From assembly GCF_000314995.1 (NCBI RefSeq), contig NZ_BAEO01000047.1:31783-95782 (forward strand): a stretch of DNA of 64,000 nt. The letters run 5' to 3'. The position numbers were made by a program, and so were the translations under genes. The stretch comes from Paraglaciecola arctica BSs20135. GTDB lineage: Bacteria; Pseudomonadota; Gammaproteobacteria; Enterobacterales; Alteromonadaceae. Shown here one piece after another: positions 56,212-64,000 of the stretch. The first letter of the stretch is position 1, and each line of letters starts with the position of its first letter. The notes under the pieces were generated by a model. The model ran no database searches, was not told the origin of the DNA, and worked only from the letters and a program-made list of their open reading frames with translations.

Positions 56212-57060
56212 ATGTCGCAAGTTGGAAAGTTCAATACCTTAGAAGTCGTCAATGAAGTGCCCTTTGGATTCTATCTAGACGCAGGCGATAAAGGTCAAAT
56301 TCTACTACCTACTAAAAATGCGCCCTTGGGCTGCAAGTTAGGCGATATGGTGAATGCATTTATTTATCATGATAGTGATGATCGTCTTATCGCCACCATC
56401 AAACGTCCCAAGGTGTTTGTCGACCATTGTGCGTATTTAAAAGTCGTCAGTGTCACTAAGGTCGGTGTATTTTTAGATTGGGGATTAGAGAAAGATTTAT
56501 TGGTGCCATTTAATGAACAAGATTACCCTATGTCTGAAGGGGTATCTTATGTGGTCTATGTATTTTGTGATGAAGAAACCGGCCGACTTGCCGCATCAAC
56601 CAAGCTCAAAGATTTTTTGTATGAAGAGTCGAGTGAAGAAGGCGGCACCTTCGAGCCAAAGCAAGAAGTTGAATTGCTGATATGTGCGCAGACAGATATG
56701 GGTTACAAGGCCATTATCAATGGCTCACACCTTGGCTTACTATTTAGAGATGAAGTATTTCATCCAATTAAAGTGGGGCACTCAGTAAAAGGTTATATCA
56801 AGCGTATTCGCGAAGATGGCAAAATTGATTTGTGTTTTCAGTTTCATGATCCTACCGCTCGCAACACCTTAGAAGAACAAATAATCGAAGATCTTATTGC
56901 CCACGATGGCTTATCCACATTAACCGATAAAAGTTCGGCAGATGAGATTTCGAAACGTTTTAATGTCAGTAAAAATGTGTACAAAAAAGCAATTGGTTCC
57001 TTGTTTAGGCAAAAACGTATCTTGTTAGACAAAACAAAAATAACATTGGTTAAGAAGTAG
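56212..57060 (+). CDS. CvfB/YitL-like S1 RNA-binding protein
   Basis: 282 residues: three S1-like beta-barrel segments (YLKVVSVTKVGVFLDWGLEKDLLVP, then DMGYKAIINGSHLGLLFRDE, then VGHSVKGYIKRIREDGKIDLC) and a C-terminal winged helix (SADEISKRFNVSKNVYKKAIGSL). CvfB-like proteins bind RNA and affect virulence or translation. Its role here is unknown. The OsmC gene follows 6 bp later. Confidence 0.88.
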   Translation: MSQVGKFNTLEVVNEVPFGFYLDAGDKGQILLPTKNAPLGCKLGDMVNAFIYHDSDDRLIATIKRPKVFVDHCAYLKVVSVTKVGVFLDWGLEKDLLVPFNEQDYPMSEGVSYVVYVFCDEETGRLAASTKLKDFLYEESSEEGGTFEPKQEVELLICAQTDMGYKAIINGSHLGLLFRDEVFHPIKVGHSVKGYIKRIREDGKIDLCFQFHDPTARNTLEEQIIEDLIAHDGLSTLTDKSSADEISKRFNVSKNVYKKAIGSLFRQKRILLDKTKITLVKK

Positions 57061-57066
57061 AAAACT

Positions 57067-57459
57067 ATGAAAGCAACAGTTAGTTGGCAAGAAAACCTAC
57101 GATTCACTTGTAAAACAGATACTGGCCATACCCTTGATTTAGACGGTAATGGTGAAACTATGTCTCCAATGGAGTCAGTGTTGCTGTCTGTTGGTGCCTG
57201 TTCGTCTATCGACGTGGTCGATATCCTTAAAAAATCCAGAAAACAGGTTGATGATTGTATTTGTCAACTTGATGCCACAAGAGCAGAGGAAGCACCACGC
57301 TTTTTTACTGCCATCCATGCTCATTACATTGTCAAAGGTGAAGGTTTATCTGAAAAAAATGTCGCCAGAGCCGTGCAATTATCTTCTGAGAAATATTGTT
57401 CAGTAATGTTGATGTTGGCTGGAAATGTTGAGATCACGACTAGTTATGAACTAGTCTAA
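57067..57459 (+). CDS. OsmC-family protein
   Basis: 130 residues, OsmC/Ohr fold: LSVGACSSIDVVDILKKSR with the first cysteine near residue 46 and SSEKYCSVMLMLAG with the second near residue 110. Two redox cysteines suggest peroxide reduction. It is close to the YhfA branch of the family. Its stop lies 5 bp before a heptamer repeat array. Confidence 0.88.
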   Translation: MKATVSWQENLRFTCKTDTGHTLDLDGNGETMSPMESVLLSVGACSSIDVVDILKKSRKQVDDCICQLDATRAEEAPRFFTAIHAHYIVKGEGLSEKNVARAVQLSSEKYCSVMLMLAGNVEITTSYELV

Positions 57460-57464
57460 GACAC

Positions 57465-57675
57465 GAGCTACGAGCTACGAGCTACGAGCTACGAGCTACG
57501 AGCTACGAGCTACGAGCTACGAGCTACGAGCTACGAGCTACGAGCTACGCAAAATTATTTTTCAGACTCTGATTTAGTGTCAATCAAAAAAGGGTGTTAT
57601 TTATTGTAAATAATACCCTTTTTTGACTTTTTAATTTATCTCTACTTTAGCTCGAAGCTATCAACTCGAAGCTGC
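57465..57675. repeat. Repeat element, copy B (12 x GAGCTAC)
   Basis: Twelve tandem GAGCTAC units (57465-57548), a core with TGTCAATCAAAAAAGGGTG, and a right end TTTAGCTCGAAGCTATC plus CTCGAAGCTGC. The element fills the whole gap between the OsmC stop and the stop of the convergent PLP enzyme. The core forms a strong hairpin 57586-57624 (AAAAAAGGGT / ACCCTTTTTT, with inner TTATTTA / TAAATAA), which acts as a bidirectional terminator. Compare copy A at 47234. Confidence 0.9.
57586..57624. terminator. Bidirectional terminator inside repeat copy B
   Basis: Outer arms AAAAAAGGGT/ACCCTTTTTT and inner arms TTATTTA/TAAATAA around TTG give a long stem with one mismatch and T-runs on both strands. It serves both the OsmC gene and the convergent PLP enzyme gene. 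Confidence 0.75.
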
Positions 57676-57676
57676 T

Positions 57677-58915
57677 TTAAAACTGCGCAAATGCCTGTTC
57701 AAAATCAGCGACTATATCGTCTATATCTTCAATACCAATCGACATTCTGATCATATTGTCACTCACTCCCATGTCTTGTCTTTGCTGTGCGCTACATTCA
57801 AAATATATGGTAGAGGCAACAGGCAAGGCTAAGGTCCGGGTATCACCTAAATGTGTGGCGCAGATCACTAAATTTAATGCGTTTAAAAATTGAATGGGGT
57901 CGATATCATCAGCTAAATCTAAACTCAATATTCCGCCATAACCATTAAAATGTTCTCTGGCTAAATAGTGCTGAGGATGGCCAGCTAAGCCTGGATAATA
58001 CACCGCCGAAACTTTATTATGTGAATGTAGATAGGAAGCCAAACGCAATGCGTTTTCACATACTTTATCAGTACGCAACACTAAGGTTTCTAAGCCAATT
58101 GAAATCGCGTGAGCTGAATCTGCCGATAAAGTCCCGCCCATATCTCTTAGGCCTCGTTTACGTATTTGAGTAAGCCCCCATTGCGCTTTATCTGGACCGC
58201 GGTACATAGGCAAAATATTCTCGAAACTACTCCAATCGAACAACCCAGTATCCACAACCGCACCACCTAAGACATTGCCATGCCCAGCGATATATTTAGT
58301 TAAAGAACTAATGGTCAATGATGCCAAAACCGAATTAGCATCAAAAATATTAGCCGGCGTCATAGTATTGTCGATTAGAAACAGCGTTTTTTTGGACTCA
58401 CATAATTGACCAATAGCCCGCAAATCAGCCACCTGAGTAACAGGGTTAGCAATAGTTTCTAAATAAACGGCTTTAGTATTAGTTTTAAATGCCGCTTTAA
58501 CATTTTGAACATCAGTCACATCGACAAAACTTAGCTCGATCCCCAGAGATTGCATGGTTTCGGTAAAACTACGGGTATTACCAAACAAAAAATGACTAAC
58601 TATTAGATGATCGCCCGCTTTAAATAAACTGAACATAGTTGCAGTTATGGCTGCCATGCCTGATGCAAAAGTAATTGCCCCTAGCCCACCTTCTAAATGA
58701 GTAAGAATATTTTGCAGTGCAACGTTGGAGCCTGAAGATGAGCGAGAATATACATGTCCTGCTTTTTTACCCTGAAAAACATCTACCAATTCTTGGGCAT
58801 CTTTATATTCAAACAACACCGAATTATTAGTAGCTTGATGTACCGCACCACTTTCAGGTGTATTCAATAACCTGTCTGCATGCACCAAACGGCTAGTAAA
58901 ACCTTTACTTTTCAA
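57677..58915 (-). CDS. Cys/Met-metabolism PLP enzyme (O-succinylhomoserine sulfhydrylase/cystathionine gamma-synthase type)
   Basis: 412 residues of the cystathionine gamma-synthase family: GHVYSRSSSGSNVALQ, SGMAAITATMFSLFKAGDH and the PLP lysine in SSLTKYIAGHGNV. Sequences like this often act as O-succinylhomoserine sulfhydrylase or a methionine gamma-lyase; the exact reaction cannot be decided. TTG 58915 is used since GGAG lies 7 nt upstream; its start overlaps the acyltransferase end by 11 bp. Confidence 0.85.
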   Translation of the reverse strand: MKSKGFTSRLVHADRLLNTPESGAVHQATNNSVLFEYKDAQELVDVFQGKKAGHVYSRSSSGSNVALQNILTHLEGGLGAITFASGMAAITATMFSLFKAGDHLIVSHFLFGNTRSFTETMQSLGIELSFVDVTDVQNVKAAFKTNTKAVYLETIANPVTQVADLRAIGQLCESKKTLFLIDNTMTPANIFDANSVLASLTISSLTKYIAGHGNVLGGAVVDTGLFDWSSFENILPMYRGPDKAQWGLTQIRKRGLRDMGGTLSADSAHAISIGLETLVLRTDKVCENALRLASYLHSHNKVSAVYYPGLAGHPQHYLAREHFNGYGGILSLDLADDIDPIQFLNALNLVICATHLGDTRTLALPVASTIYFECSAQQRQDMGVSDNMIRMSIGIEDIDDIVADFEQAFAQF

Positions 58916-59543
58916 TCTCTTTCTCCAGAGGGGGAACAACGTTAGTGATCATATTTTCAGGGTATTTACCTAGCGCTTTTTTATAGTGCAGATAAATCCT
59001 ATTGAGTTCATGCTGGGTATTGTCGCTTATATTGTGCAAGGGTCCAAACTCGATAAGTTTTTTCTTATAATCAAAGGTTACCAAAAACACTGGTACATTC
59101 GCTTTGTGGGCTATATGTAGAAAACCAGTCCTCCATGGAGAAACCGGACTGCGCGTGCCCTCTGGTGCAAGACATAGGACCATAGTTTCAGCTTCACGCA
59201 ACCTATCAGCCATGTCATCAACCACACCATGTTTTGTACTGCGCTCAATAGGTATTCCACCCCAACGCCGTAAAAGACGACCAAAAGGAGGAATGAAAAG
59301 ACTGTGTTTACCGAAAAATGAAATTTTTAGGCGCAAGTTAAACGCAACAGCGATCCCCACTACAAAATCCCAGTTAGAGGTATGCGGCGCAATCGCTAAA
59401 ATCATCTTTGAACAACAAGGAAAAGTACCGCTGTAACGCCATCCCATCAACTTTAATACAGTTGTGCCCAGCCATTGGCTAAATTTATTACCTATTCTGG
59501 GGATTTGTTCACAAAGAAATGGAGTATTTACTCTATCAAGCAT
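58905..59543 (-). CDS. PlsC-family 1-acyl-glycerol-3-phosphate acyltransferase-like protein
   Basis: 212 residues with the acyltransferase motifs HTSNWD (catalytic His-x4-Asp), IPIERST, APEGTRSPV (EGTR type) and VPVFLVTF. One membrane-associated hydrophobic stretch at about residues 20-35 is possible. It probably acylates a lysophospholipid; the substrate is not clear. It precedes the PLP enzyme, which overlaps it. Confidence 0.85.
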   Translation of the reverse strand: MLDRVNTPFLCEQIPRIGNKFSQWLGTTVLKLMGWRYSGTFPCCSKMILAIAPHTSNWDFVVGIAVAFNLRLKISFFGKHSLFIPPFGRLLRRWGGIPIERSTKHGVVDDMADRLREAETMVLCLAPEGTRSPVSPWRTGFLHIAHKANVPVFLVTFDYKKKLIEFGPLHNISDNTQHELNRIYLHYKKALGKYPENMITNVVPPLEKEIEK

Positions 59544-59655
59544 TTCATTCTTGGCTTGTGCAATTTAAACTAGATGAATGGTCTCTCATGTATTCTATTT
59601 TGTCGAGTGCAAACAGAATGTTAACTGATAGGCTAATTTTGATAATCCCGCCAAA

Positions 59656-60951
59656 GTGGCCCCGCTAATTTTAATTATCATTGGAACACAAATCTTGAGA
59701 ATTTTACTTTTTGTGTTGTCTATGTTTTGCGCACTTGCACATAGTCAACAAACTGCCCAAAACTTATTTGGACAATATCGAAACGCACTGTATCAAATCA
59801 AAATAATAGAATTAGAGTCAGGTAATAAATCATCTATTGGATCCGGATTTCAAATTGATGCTTTAGGTAATTTGGTGACAAATTACCATGTGGTATCAGA
59901 ATATGTGTATAACCCTGATAAATACAGAATCGAATATCTTGCTCATGACGGCTCCGAAGGACAACTCCAACTTGTAGACGTAGACGTAGTCAATGACTTA
60001 GCTTTAATCAGAAAGGTGGCGCTATCGGAACAAGAAAGTGCTTTTCCTATTGCTTTATCTCTACCCGTGCAAGGCAGCGCTATTTATTCTCTCGGTAACC
60101 CACATGACTTAGGCATGATAGTAGTGCCTGGTACATTTAATGGATTAAAGAAAAATAGCTTTTATCAACGTATTCACTTTACCGGTTCGATAAACCCAGG
60201 AATGAGTGGTGGCCCCGTAGTCAATGAGCTTGGTGAAGTGATGGGTGTCAATGTAGCAACAGCAGGTAATCAAATTGGTTTCCTTATTCCTTTGGCGAAG
60301 ATTAAGGGGCTGTTATCTAGTCAAAATGCTGCGGTGTTAGAAAATGAACAGTTAAAACCTCGTATTCAAGAACAACTATTAGCCAATCAAAATAAACTAT
60401 TTTCCTTATTAGATAACCATCATTGGCAGACCAGTGAATTAGGTGAAGCCATGGTTCCGTCTAAGATAACCGACTTTATATCATGCTGGGGAGGCTCGAA
60501 TACCAGTGATAAAGAAGCATTATATTTATCAGTAGAAAATCGTTGTCAGTTAGATGAACAAATATATTTGCACAATGGCTTACGCACCGGCGGGCTTGAA
60601 CTAGAGTTTGAATGGTTAGACGGTAAATCCTTGAGTGAACATCGCTTTTATAATTTTTATTCACAAAGTATTACCGGGGCTGGTGCAGGCAACAACGCGA
60701 CCAAAACCGATGTTACCAACTTCCGTTGTCAGCAAGATAAAGTGACCAACATCAACGGCGTGACCAATAAAACCGTTTTTTGCTTAAGGGCATACAAAGA
60801 GTTCGACCAACTCTATGATGTACTTTTTGTTGCAGCCACACTAGATCATAGCCAACAAGGCTTGATCAGCCATTATACATTGGCTGGCGTAAGCAAAGAG
60901 TCTGCTTTGGTATTCACTCAGAAATTTATGGACGCAATAGCATGGCAATAG
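59656..60951 (+). CDS. Secreted trypsin-like (S1/HtrA-type) serine protease
   Basis: 431 residues from GTG 59656, or about 418 from TTG 59695, which has GGAAC upstream and leaves a clean signal peptide (MRILLFVLSMFCALAHS). The triad is His78 (TNYHVV), Asp114 (VNDLALI) and Ser184 (GMSGGPVV). There is no PDZ domain; instead an unassigned C-terminal part of about 190 residues contains five cysteines. It should work in the periplasm. It overlaps the FHA gene by 10 bp, so both are one unit. Confidence 0.85.
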   Translation: MAPLILIIIGTQILRILLFVLSMFCALAHSQQTAQNLFGQYRNALYQIKIIELESGNKSSIGSGFQIDALGNLVTNYHVVSEYVYNPDKYRIEYLAHDGSEGQLQLVDVDVVNDLALIRKVALSEQESAFPIALSLPVQGSAIYSLGNPHDLGMIVVPGTFNGLKKNSFYQRIHFTGSINPGMSGGPVVNELGEVMGVNVATAGNQIGFLIPLAKIKGLLSSQNAAVLENEQLKPRIQEQLLANQNKLFSLLDNHHWQTSELGEAMVPSKITDFISCWGGSNTSDKEALYLSVENRCQLDEQIYLHNGLRTGGLELEFEWLDGKSLSEHRFYNFYSQSITGAGAGNNATKTDVTNFRCQQDKVTNINGVTNKTVFCLRAYKEFDQLYDVLFVAATLDHSQQGLISHYTLAGVSKESALVFTQKFMDAIAWQ

Positions 60952-61898
60952 TTTTAGAACTGCTCTCTCGGAAAAACATCCCACTTAAACATTATAAATT
61001 TGAACAAGATTATGTGTGCGTCGGGCGGGATTTTAACAATGACTTACGTTTAGACGACCCTTACGTCTGTCCCAGTCACATGTTGGTAGCCATAGATCCA
61101 GAATCTGGCAAATTAATAGTCAATGATTGCCAGTCAACTAATGGCATCAAAGTGAACAATAAATTCGTCAGGCAAGCGACCCTTAACTCTCATGACATCA
61201 TAAAAATTGGTCGCACACGCCTAAGGATCATAGATACAAAAGTGCCCTTAGCTGAGGCCATTCCTTTAAGCGAATTAGAAGAAAATCTTAGCTGGCTAAA
61301 TCAAAGTTTTTTAGCCATTTGTTTGTCCTTAGTGTGTTTGAGCTTTTTATTACTCTCAAAATACTTAGGTAGCGTGCAAGAGTTTAATTTAATCAAAGCA
61401 CTTCCGTCTGAGTTAGGGCAATTGGCGGTTTTTAGTTTATGGCCTTTGAGCTTTGCCATCTTAGCCAAAGTGGTTAAAAAAGAGAGTCATATCGTTAGCC
61501 AGTTGAGTCTAACTTGGTTAGTCGTTCTACTTGCCAATGCGTTGATTTTATTCCAGAAAATTGCCATCTTTAACATCCACCCAGGACCATGGTTTACATG
61601 GATAGAGCTGCTCATATTTGCCTCCGTTATTGGTGGATTTATCTGGTTAAGTCTATTTATTGCATTTCATCAGACTAATAGTAGGCGCAATATTATTGCT
61701 TGTTCTATGACCTTCATCATACTGGCGCCTATTTATACATTGGGATTTTTAAACAAAGATGAATTTAGTTCTAGGCCAAGCTACAACCCCATACTATTGC
61801 CACCCACTTACAATATAACGTCTGCAATACAAACAGATGAATTTATTGAAAACGCCAACGACTTGTTTACCCAAGTTAATAAGCTAAAAACTAAATAA
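60942..61898 (+). CDS. Membrane protein with N-terminal FHA domain
   Basis: 318 residues: FHA domain (about 20-98) with VGRDFNNDL, CPSH and the STNGIKVNN motif for phosphothreonine binding, then about five membrane helices (near 124-141, 158-174, 185-205, 218-240 and 247-262) and a short tail. It should read a phosphopeptide on the cytoplasmic side and pass it to the membrane part. It overlaps the protease gene by 10 bp, which suggests a sensor-protease pair; no kinase gene is nearby. Confidence 0.85.
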   Translation: MAIVLELLSRKNIPLKHYKFEQDYVCVGRDFNNDLRLDDPYVCPSHMLVAIDPESGKLIVNDCQSTNGIKVNNKFVRQATLNSHDIIKIGRTRLRIIDTKVPLAEAIPLSELEENLSWLNQSFLAICLSLVCLSFLLLSKYLGSVQEFNLIKALPSELGQLAVFSLWPLSFAILAKVVKKESHIVSQLSLTWLVVLLANALILFQKIAIFNIHPGPWFTWIELLIFASVIGGFIWLSLFIAFHQTNSRRNIIACSMTFIILAPIYTLGFLNKDEFSSRPSYNPILLPPTYNITSAIQTDEFIENANDLFTQVNKLKTK

Positions 61899-61934
61899 TC
61901 GCTTAGCTTAGTTAAGTGTGTCGAAGAGAGTTAT

Positions 61935-62696
61935 ATGTGTATTTTGTTTGTTGCTGTTAATCAACATAAAGATTACCCCTTAATTATTGCCGCTAATCGT
62001 GATGAGTTCTTCAACCGAGAAACATCCCAGTCTTATGTCTGGGATGGCGAACAAGGCATTATTGCAGGTAAAGACTTGCAAGCGGGTGGCACTTGGATGG
62101 GGATAAATAAACAAGGATACATTGCCTCCTTAACTAATATTCGAGACCCGCAAAAGCTAAATAGTAGTGCAATTACTCGAGGGGAACTTGTTAGTCATTA
62201 TTTGCAACAACCTGTAAACGACTACCAGCAGATACTAAGCAGCAGTAAAGAGAACTACAACGGCTACAACCTGCTGTTTGGAAAGTGGAATGAACTAGTC
62301 GTTTATAATAATCATTTGGATCAGCTACAACCGCTCACTGAAGGTTATTATGGTTTATCCAATGCTAGCCTAAATAGCCCTTGGCCCAAAATTAATAAAG
62401 GTGTGGCTAAACTAGAGGAGTATTGTCAAGATGGTCACGATATTAATCCAGATATATTGTTTAAACTATTACTAGATAAAAGTTTAGCTGCTGACGAAGA
62501 TCTTCCACAAACGGGCATACCTATTGACTGGGAACGTCGTCTATCGTCAATTTTTATTGTTGGCGACGAATATGGCACCCGTTCTTCAACTGTACTAAAA
62601 GTTGATAAACAGCAAAACGTTCAGTGGTTCGAACGTACCTACGATAACACTGCTAGCTGCACTTCAAGCCAGAGCTTTAATTTCAGTATAAATTAG
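61935..62696 (+). CDS. NRDE/TANGO2-family protein
   Basis: 253 residues starting MCILFVAVNQH, with the family signature AANRDEFFNRE and GGTWMGINKQG and the late GTRSSTVLKVD. NRDE-family proteins have an N-terminal cysteine-nucleophile hydrolase-like fold. The human relative TANGO2 is linked to haem and lipid handling; the bacterial role is not known. It is 37 bp after the FHA gene and may be co-transcribed. Confidence 0.85.
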   Translation: MCILFVAVNQHKDYPLIIAANRDEFFNRETSQSYVWDGEQGIIAGKDLQAGGTWMGINKQGYIASLTNIRDPQKLNSSAITRGELVSHYLQQPVNDYQQILSSSKENYNGYNLLFGKWNELVVYNNHLDQLQPLTEGYYGLSNASLNSPWPKINKGVAKLEEYCQDGHDINPDILFKLLLDKSLAADEDLPQTGIPIDWERRLSSIFIVGDEYGTRSSTVLKVDKQQNVQWFERTYDNTASCTSSQSFNFSIN

Positions 62697-62791
62697 TTCA
62701 AATTTACTCCTAATTTAACTCGAATTTTGTTGTACCAATGGCATAATGTGTACTCATTACCTATTCTGCCAATTTACCATTAAGGAACATC

Positions 62792-63982
62792 ATGTTTGAA
62801 GTATTGCCCCTGCTTCCTGCCGACCCAATTTTAGGCTTGTCTACGGCTTTTAAAGCCGACACTAATCCTAATAAAATTGACTTAGGCGTAGGCGTTTATA
62901 AAAACGAACAAGGCCACACGCCTATTCTCGATTCTGTGGCCAAAGCACAAACCATTCTTTTAGGTAAAGAAGACTCTAAAACCTATATTACTCCTCAAGG
63001 AGTACAGGGTTATATAGATGGTATGTTGCAGTTGATGTTAGGCAAAGACAGCCCTGCCTTGCTAGCTGACCGAGTAGCTGCAGTCCAAGCGCCAGGTGGC
63101 TGTGGAGCCTTAAGAATTTTGTCAGAATTGATTAAACGTTGTGACGAAAACCTAACTGTTTGGGTCAGTGATCCAACTTGGGCTAATCACATACCTCTGA
63201 TTGGTAATGCTGGATTAACCATTCAAACCTATCCTTATTTTGATAAAGCCAATGCCAGTATCAATTTTGACGCTATGGTCGAGTGCCTTGGTCAAGTTAA
63301 AAAAGGCGATGTAGTCTTATTACACGGCTGTTGTCACAACCCCACTGGTGCAGATCTCACCCAAGAACAGTGGCAAGTGGTGTTAGAACTCGCACAAAAG
63401 ACCGGCTTTATTCCTTTTGTGGATACCGCTTATCAAGGTTTTGGTGATGGTTTAGAAGAAGATGCCTACGGCATGCGTTTGTTAGTCAATAACTTGCCTG
63501 AAGTGATTATTGCGGCATCATGCTCTAAAAACTTTGGTTTATACCGTGAACGAGTCGGCATTGCGGTAATGGTCACTGAAAACAGTACCATCCGCCAAGC
63601 CATTCAAAGTCAGATCCAATCCATAGCCCGTGGGATCTACTCAATGCCTCCATCATATGGTGGTGCGTTAGTGGATATTATTTTGAATGATGACACTTTG
63701 CGTCATGAATGGATGGCTGAGGTTGAAGCAATGCGATGTCGTATGCAAGATCTTCGTTCTTTACTGGTATCCAAAATGAATGAGTACGGTTCAAGTAAAG
63801 ATTTTGAATTTGTTAAAAAACAAAAAGGCATGTTTTCATTTTTATGTATTACCCCAGAGCAAGTACAAGCTGTGCGCGACCAACATAGTGTATATTTTGT
63901 TGGCTCCAGCCGTGTGAATATTGCAGGGATCAGCAAAGCCAATGTGGATACATTAGCTAAAGCACTGGTATCTGTTTTATAA
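62792..63982 (+). CDS. Aspartate/aromatic-amino-acid aminotransferase
   Basis: 396 residues, PLP fold type I subclass I: LLHGCCHNPTGADLT, PLP lysine in AASCSKNFGLYRERVG and the N-terminal ADPILGLSTAFKADTNPNKIDLGVGVYK. It is either AspC or TyrB; both names fit and the key residues do not separate them. It would supply the last step of phenylalanine and tyrosine biosynthesis or aspartate. AAGGAA precedes the ATG. The 18 bases after its stop show nothing. Confidence 0.92.
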   Translation: MFEVLPLLPADPILGLSTAFKADTNPNKIDLGVGVYKNEQGHTPILDSVAKAQTILLGKEDSKTYITPQGVQGYIDGMLQLMLGKDSPALLADRVAAVQAPGGCGALRILSELIKRCDENLTVWVSDPTWANHIPLIGNAGLTIQTYPYFDKANASINFDAMVECLGQVKKGDVVLLHGCCHNPTGADLTQEQWQVVLELAQKTGFIPFVDTAYQGFGDGLEEDAYGMRLLVNNLPEVIIAASCSKNFGLYRERVGIAVMVTENSTIRQAIQSQIQSIARGIYSMPPSYGGALVDIILNDDTLRHEWMAEVEAMRCRMQDLRSLLVSKMNEYGSSKDFEFVKKQKGMFSFLCITPEQVQAVRDQHSVYFVGSSRVNIAGISKANVDTLAKALVSVL

Positions 63983-64000
63983 GATTGCTTAGTGTTTATC

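Overview
This AT-rich (roughly 40% GC by eye) 64 kb chromosome segment reads as a marine gammaproteobacterium of the order Alteromonadales, most like the Glaciecola/Paraglaciecola/Alteromonas group. The evidence is the set of core genes (glrK-qseG-glrR, cmoA-cmoB, rpsP-rimM-trmD-rplS, pheA/tyrA/aroF, accD-folC-dedD), the TonB-dependent receptor, and the protein sequences themselves. The genus is an inference; no rRNA or tRNA gene was recognised to settle it.

Layout. 0-3.2 kb (minus): dedD (start only), folC, accD, truA. 3.3-6.6 kb: the GlrK-QseG-GlrR sigma-54 two-component operon with 4-bp overlaps. 6.6-7.4 kb: a small EF-hand gene, a frameshifted EF-hand relative and twin operator-like palindromes. 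7.4-12.8 kb: an iron(III) ABC transporter operon (fbpA-fbpB-fbpC) behind a clear Fur-type box, running on into a flavoprotein and a TerB-like gene. 12.8-24.9 kb: housekeeping and single genes, including GNAT, YciH, a double-receiver response regulator, pheA facing tyrA-aroF (TyrR-like box), an ArsR/SRPBCC pair, a maa/rlmF/flavoprotein operon, fdxA and mrp.

25.0-38.4 kb is the main accessory locus. A LysR regulator and a TonB-dependent receptor are followed by preT, preA, an omega-aminotransferase, a CoA-acylating semialdehyde dehydrogenase, beta-ureidopropionase, an NCS1 nucleobase permease and dihydropyrimidinase. Together they predict outer- and inner-membrane uptake and full reductive degradation of uracil/thymine through beta-alanine and malonate semialdehyde to (propionyl-)acetyl-CoA. 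An intergenic inverted-repeat element and the rplS-trmD-rimM-rpsP operon follow.

40.9-44.5 kb is a low-density patch of small hypotheticals and decayed gene pieces (an NTR/TIMP-like pseudogene, a GFA fragment, a 31-codon membrane ORF), perhaps old gene cassettes. 44.5-52.2 kb: add with a NarL-type regulator, cmoA-cmoB split by a repeat element, and a two-component system divergent from a TlpA-like/DsbG thiol pair. 52.5-57.5 kb: a dat-alr-prolyl-hydroxylase operon and cvfB/osmC-like genes. 57.5-64 kb: a second copy of the repeat element, a PLP sulfur-metabolism enzyme, an acyltransferase, a secreted trypsin-like protease overlapping a membrane FHA protein, a TANGO2-like protein and an aromatic/aspartate aminotransferase.

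Most striking structures outside genes: two copies of a ~200-bp intergenic element with a GAGCTAC heptamer array (8 versus 12 units), a stem-loop core and inverted heptamer-like sequence at the far end; the operator-like palindromes; and the pseudogene patch. No convincing wholly new defence or mobile system was seen; the nearest to an undescribed module are the protease-FHA pair, the Fur-box operon tail and the repeat element.
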